DNA from: Candidatus Mediterraneibacter intestinavium
GTDB taxonomy: Bacteria > Bacillota > Clostridia > Lachnospirales > Lachnospiraceae
NCBI GenBank assembly: GCA_019119205.1
Contig: DWXK01000065.1
Location: 1 to 34,407, forward strand
Reading direction: 5' to 3'
DNA length: 34,407 bases
Positions 31,979-34,407 of this stretch are shown here, in pieces. Every line of letters starts with the position of its first letter. The stretch's first letter is position 1. The translations under genes and the position numbers were made by a program. The notes below the pieces were generated by a model. It saw only the letters and a program-made list of their open reading frames with translations, made no database searches and was not told where the DNA came from.

Positions 31979-33367
31979 ATGGCAGTAAAAGGCGCGGTAA
32001 TGGTGCCCCATCCGCCCATTATCATACCGGAGATCGGACGCGGTGAGGAAAAGAAGATCAAGGAGACGTCGGATTCCTATCGGAGAGCAGCGGCGAAGAT
32101 CGCTGAGTGGGATCCGGATACTGTGATCGTCATCTCGCCCCACTCGGTAATGTATGCGGACTATTTTCACATTTCCCCCGGAACAGGGGCGAAGGGGGAC
32201 TTCGGGCAGTTCCGGGCGCCGCAGGTAAAGTTCCGTGTGGATTACGACACAGAGTTCGTAAGTGTGCTTGCCCGGGAAGCACAGGCGAGGGACATCCCGG
32301 CGGGAACGCTGGGAGAAAGAGAGAAGCGGCTGGATCACGGGACAATGGTTCCCTTGTATTTCCTGGATCAATGTACGAAAGATTACCGGCTTGTGCGCAT
32401 CGGTCTCTCAGGACTGCCGCTTACGGTTCACTATGAGCTGGGTGAGTGTATCCGAAAGACAGCGGAACTGCTTGACCGGGATGTGGTGATCATTGGAAGC
32501 GGGGATCTGTCCCATAAGCTGAAGGAGGACGGACCATACGGTTTTCAGAAAGAAGGCCCGGAGTACGATGAACGGATCATGGACGTGATGGGGCGCGGGG
32601 CGTTCGGAGAACTTTTTGATTTCTCCGAGGAGTTCTGTGATAAGGCGGCAGAGTGCGGACACCGTTCCTTTACCATCATGGCGGGGGTGCTGGACGGACT
32701 GAAGGTGAAGACAGAGAGACTGTCACATCAGGGAACATTTGGCGTGGGATACGGGGTCTGCACTTATGAAGTGACGGGGCGTGACCCGCAGAGATATTTT
32801 CTGGAGCAGTACCGGGGAGCGCAAAAAAGGGCGGCGGAACAGAGGAAGGCTTCGGAAGATCCGTATGTACGGCTTGCCAGAGAGACAGTAGAAACTTATG
32901 TCAGGACAGGGAAGAAGATCCGTGTTCCCGAAGGGCTGCCGGAGGAGCTGTATTCCCGCAGGGCCGGCGTGTTTGTTTCTCTGAAAGAGGAAGGACAGCT
33001 TCGGGGATGCATCGGGACGATCTCACCTGTGCGGGGGAGTATTGCGGAGGAGATCATCGAGAACGGGATCAGCGTTGCAGCGAGAGATCCCCGCTTCCAT
33101 GCGGTGAAACCGGAGGAACTGGACAGGTTGGAGTACAGTGTGGACGTGCTGGGAGAGACGGAAGAGATCGATTCGCCGGAAGAACTGGACGTGAAACGGT
33201 ATGGTGTTGTTGTGAGCCGGGGATATAAAAGAGGCCTTCTCCTCCCTGACCTGGAAGGCGTGGATACAGTGGAGAAACAGATCGAGATCGCGAGAAGGAA
33301 GGCTGGGATACCGGAAGATGAAGAGGATATCCGCCTGGAGCGCTTTGAGGTGGTGAGGCATTTTTGA
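31979..33367 (+). CDS. amrA: AmmeMemoRadiSam system protein A (extradiol dioxygenase-like + AMMECR1 fusion)
   Basis: This 462-residue cytoplasmic protein has two domains. Residues 1-265 resemble class III extradiol dioxygenases (LigB type), with AVMVPHPPIIIPEIG at the start, the His-containing VISPHSVMY, and GSGDLSHKL as metal-site candidates. Residues from about 285 form an AMMECR1 domain with the hallmark QLRGCIGTISP and VAARDPRFHAV. These domains co-occur with a radical-SAM protein as the AmmeMemoRadiSam system, whose reaction and substrate are not established as far as I know. The ATG at 31979 has AAGGGAGGGAAAGC upstream. The stop overlaps the radical-SAM start. Confidence 0.92.
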   Translation: MAVKGAVMVPHPPIIIPEIGRGEEKKIKETSDSYRRAAAKIAEWDPDTVIVISPHSVMYADYFHISPGTGAKGDFGQFRAPQVKFRVDYDTEFVSVLAREAQARDIPAGTLGEREKRLDHGTMVPLYFLDQCTKDYRLVRIGLSGLPLTVHYELGECIRKTAELLDRDVVIIGSGDLSHKLKEDGPYGFQKEGPEYDERIMDVMGRGAFGELFDFSEEFCDKAAECGHRSFTIMAGVLDGLKVKTERLSHQGTFGVGYGVCTYEVTGRDPQRYFLEQYRGAQKRAAEQRKASEDPYVRLARETVETYVRTGKKIRVPEGLPEELYSRRAGVFVSLKEEGQLRGCIGTISPVRGSIAEEIIENGISVAARDPRFHAVKPEELDRLEYSVDVLGETEEIDSPEELDVKRYGVVVSRGYKRGLLLPDLEGVDTVEKQIEIARRKAGIPEDEEDIRLERFEVVRHF

Positions 33368-34221
33368 GAGAGGGAAAGAAAGCTGTCTGTCCGGTCTGCT
33401 TCCACCACTGTGCTCTGGCAGAGGGGCAGTACGGCAGATGCAGGGCGAGAAAAAATGTAAACGGCACAGTCGTCTGCGATAGTTACGGAAAGGCAACTGC
33501 GCTGGCGCTGGATCCGATTGAAAAGAAACCGCTGAGACATTTTATGCCGGGAAGCCTGATCCTTTCTGTGGGGAGCTATGGGTGTAATCTCTCCTGCCCT
33601 TTTTGCCAGAACCATGATATCTCTATGGGAGAACCAGGGGAAACGGAGTACAGAAAAATCTCCCCGGAACAACTGGCGGAGCTGGCGGCGGTATACAGAG
33701 AGAGGGAAGACGGATACGGCAGAAGGAATATCGGCGTGGCGTTTACCTATAACGAGCCACTGACGGGGTACGAATTTGTCCGGGATACGGCGCGGCTTGT
33801 CCGGGAGCGGGGGATGAAAAACGTACTCGTCACAAACGGTACTGCGGAGCTTTCTGTGCTGGAAGAGCTCCTGCCTTTTATCGATGCCATGAACATAGAC
33901 CTGAAAGGATTTACGGAGGGATATTACCGGAAACTGGGCGGCAGCCTTGAGGCGGTGAAAGCGTTTATCCGCCGGGCGGCAGGGGAATGCCATGTGGAAC
34001 TCACCACGCTGATCGTGCCGGGAGAGAATGATTCTGAGAAGGAAATGGAGCGGGAGGCGGAGTGGATCGCGTCGGTGGATCCTGAGAGCGTGCTCCATGT
34101 GACCCGGTTTTTCCCGAGATATAAGATGACGGACCGGGAACCCACTGATGTGAAAACAGTGTACCGGCTCCGGGATACGGCTGCAAAATATCTGAAAAAC
34201 GTATATACAGGGAACTGCTGA
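33364..34221 (+). CDS. amrS: AmmeMemoRadiSam system radical SAM enzyme
   Basis: This 285-residue radical-SAM protein has its CxxxCxxC motif at Cys74, Cys78 and Cys81 (GCNLSCPFCQNHD). It resembles pyruvate formate-lyase activating enzymes, with an extra N-terminal cysteine-rich segment (CPVCFHHCALAEGQYGRCRA) that may bind a metal or a second cluster. TNGTAELSVLEELLPFIDAM and the MNIDLKGF segment are typical of the PflA-like branch. The start is TTG, overlapping the stop of the upstream gene by 4 bases, which implies translational coupling with the dioxygenase/AMMECR1 fusion. The reaction is unknown. Confidence 0.92.
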   Translation: MREGKKAVCPVCFHHCALAEGQYGRCRARKNVNGTVVCDSYGKATALALDPIEKKPLRHFMPGSLILSVGSYGCNLSCPFCQNHDISMGEPGETEYRKISPEQLAELAAVYREREDGYGRRNIGVAFTYNEPLTGYEFVRDTARLVRERGMKNVLVTNGTAELSVLEELLPFIDAMNIDLKGFTEGYYRKLGGSLEAVKAFIRRAAGECHVELTTLIVPGENDSEKEMEREAEWIASVDPESVLHVTRFFPRYKMTDREPTDVKTVYRLRDTAAKYLKNVYTGNC

Positions 34222-34307
34222 ACTGCGAAGCCAAGTACAATGTTTCGCAAATAACCGGACTGGCAGATATGTATAAAAGGGGCTGTCGGGAAATAGATAG
34301 CCCTACA

Positions 34308-34349
34308 CAGGGGCAGGTGTGATTTCATACGAATTCACACCTGCCCCTG
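34308..34349 (+). terminator. 15-bp perfect hairpin after amrS
   Basis: CAGGGGCAGGTGTGA and TCACACCTGCCCCTG pair around 12 bases, followed by AATTTATCC. A weak U-tract makes it a probable but not ideal terminator for the AmmeMemoRadiSam transcript. Confidence 0.6.
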
Positions 34350-34366
34350 AATTTATCCTCTAAAAA

Positions 34367-34402
34367 GAGAAAAAGATGGCTAACGACAACCATCTTTCTC
34401 TC
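34367..34402 (-). terminator. Probable terminator of a minus-strand gene beyond the right edge
   Basis: GAGAAAAAGATGG pairs with CCATCTTTCTCTC (one mismatch) around a 10-base loop. On the minus strand the stem runs into TTTTTCTCTTTTT, as expected for a transcript arriving from the right. Confidence 0.6.
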
Positions 34403-34407
34403 CGTTC

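Overview
The window looks like a chromosomal segment of an anaerobic gut-type Clostridium relative, most likely Lachnospiraceae (Bacillota). The grounds are an oxygen-independent ribonucleotide reductase (nrdD/nrdG), radical-SAM and ferredoxin-type enzymes, strong AGGAGG ribosome binding sites, TTGACA/TATAAT-like promoters with 17-bp spacers, a YtrA-type GntR regulator, a LytTR two-component pair and a DUF3793-flavodoxin pair. This assignment is inference from gene content. No rRNA, tRNA, CRISPR array or transposase gene was seen.

Layout. (1) 1-3146, minus: an autoregulated GntR / ABC ATPase / ABC permease operon, whose permease runs off the left edge. (2) 3174-7465, plus: a compact folate operon, folC - folE - HD protein - folP - folB/folK fusion, joined mostly by ATGA overlaps. 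(3) 7454-7942: a cluster of long palindromic elements. (4) 8026-10629, minus: tyrA then aroA (aromatic amino acids), with a structured leader. (5) 10664-12885, plus: an EF-G paralogue with a changed G4 motif, followed by a second palindrome cluster (12878-13377). (6) 13465-18101: K+ uptake (trkA, trkH) and a membrane-anchored protein of unknown function. (7) 18117-19890: a small P-loop protein, then a DUF3793 + flavodoxin pair behind a Fur-like box. (8) A ZIP metal transporter, then nrdD-nrdG behind two NrdR-like boxes 31 bp apart. (9) 23962-27942: a peptide-type ABC transporter divergent from a LytTR response regulator/histidine kinase pair. The permease is half-size, and the kinase ATPase domain is replaced by a third copy of the palindrome family, so this module looks degraded. 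(10) 28100-34221: Rpn-type nuclease, HD hydrolase, iron-sulfur aldo/keto reductase, VanZ-like protein, and an AmmeMemoRadiSam pair.

The most unusual material is non-coding. A family of roughly 180-200 bp imperfect palindromes (here R1) occurs three times, at 7454-7635, 12878-13080 and 27615-27810. Two copies share an identical 45-base core. The third carries paired base changes that keep the same stem and the same AAAGGRC loop, and the outer arms differ in sequence between copies but stay self-complementary. Each copy is accompanied by a second, shorter palindrome (R2). Two copies overlap the stop codon of the preceding gene and the third has truncated a kinase. This pattern fits either a structured RNA or a non-autonomous palindromic mobile element, and I do not recognise it as a named family.

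Other regulatory signals worth attention are a 16-bp inverted repeat that would bury the ribosome binding site of the vanZ-like gene, TGTAAAG direct repeats exactly 21 bp apart upstream of the LytTR operon, and mutually exclusive hairpins at 13086-13158.
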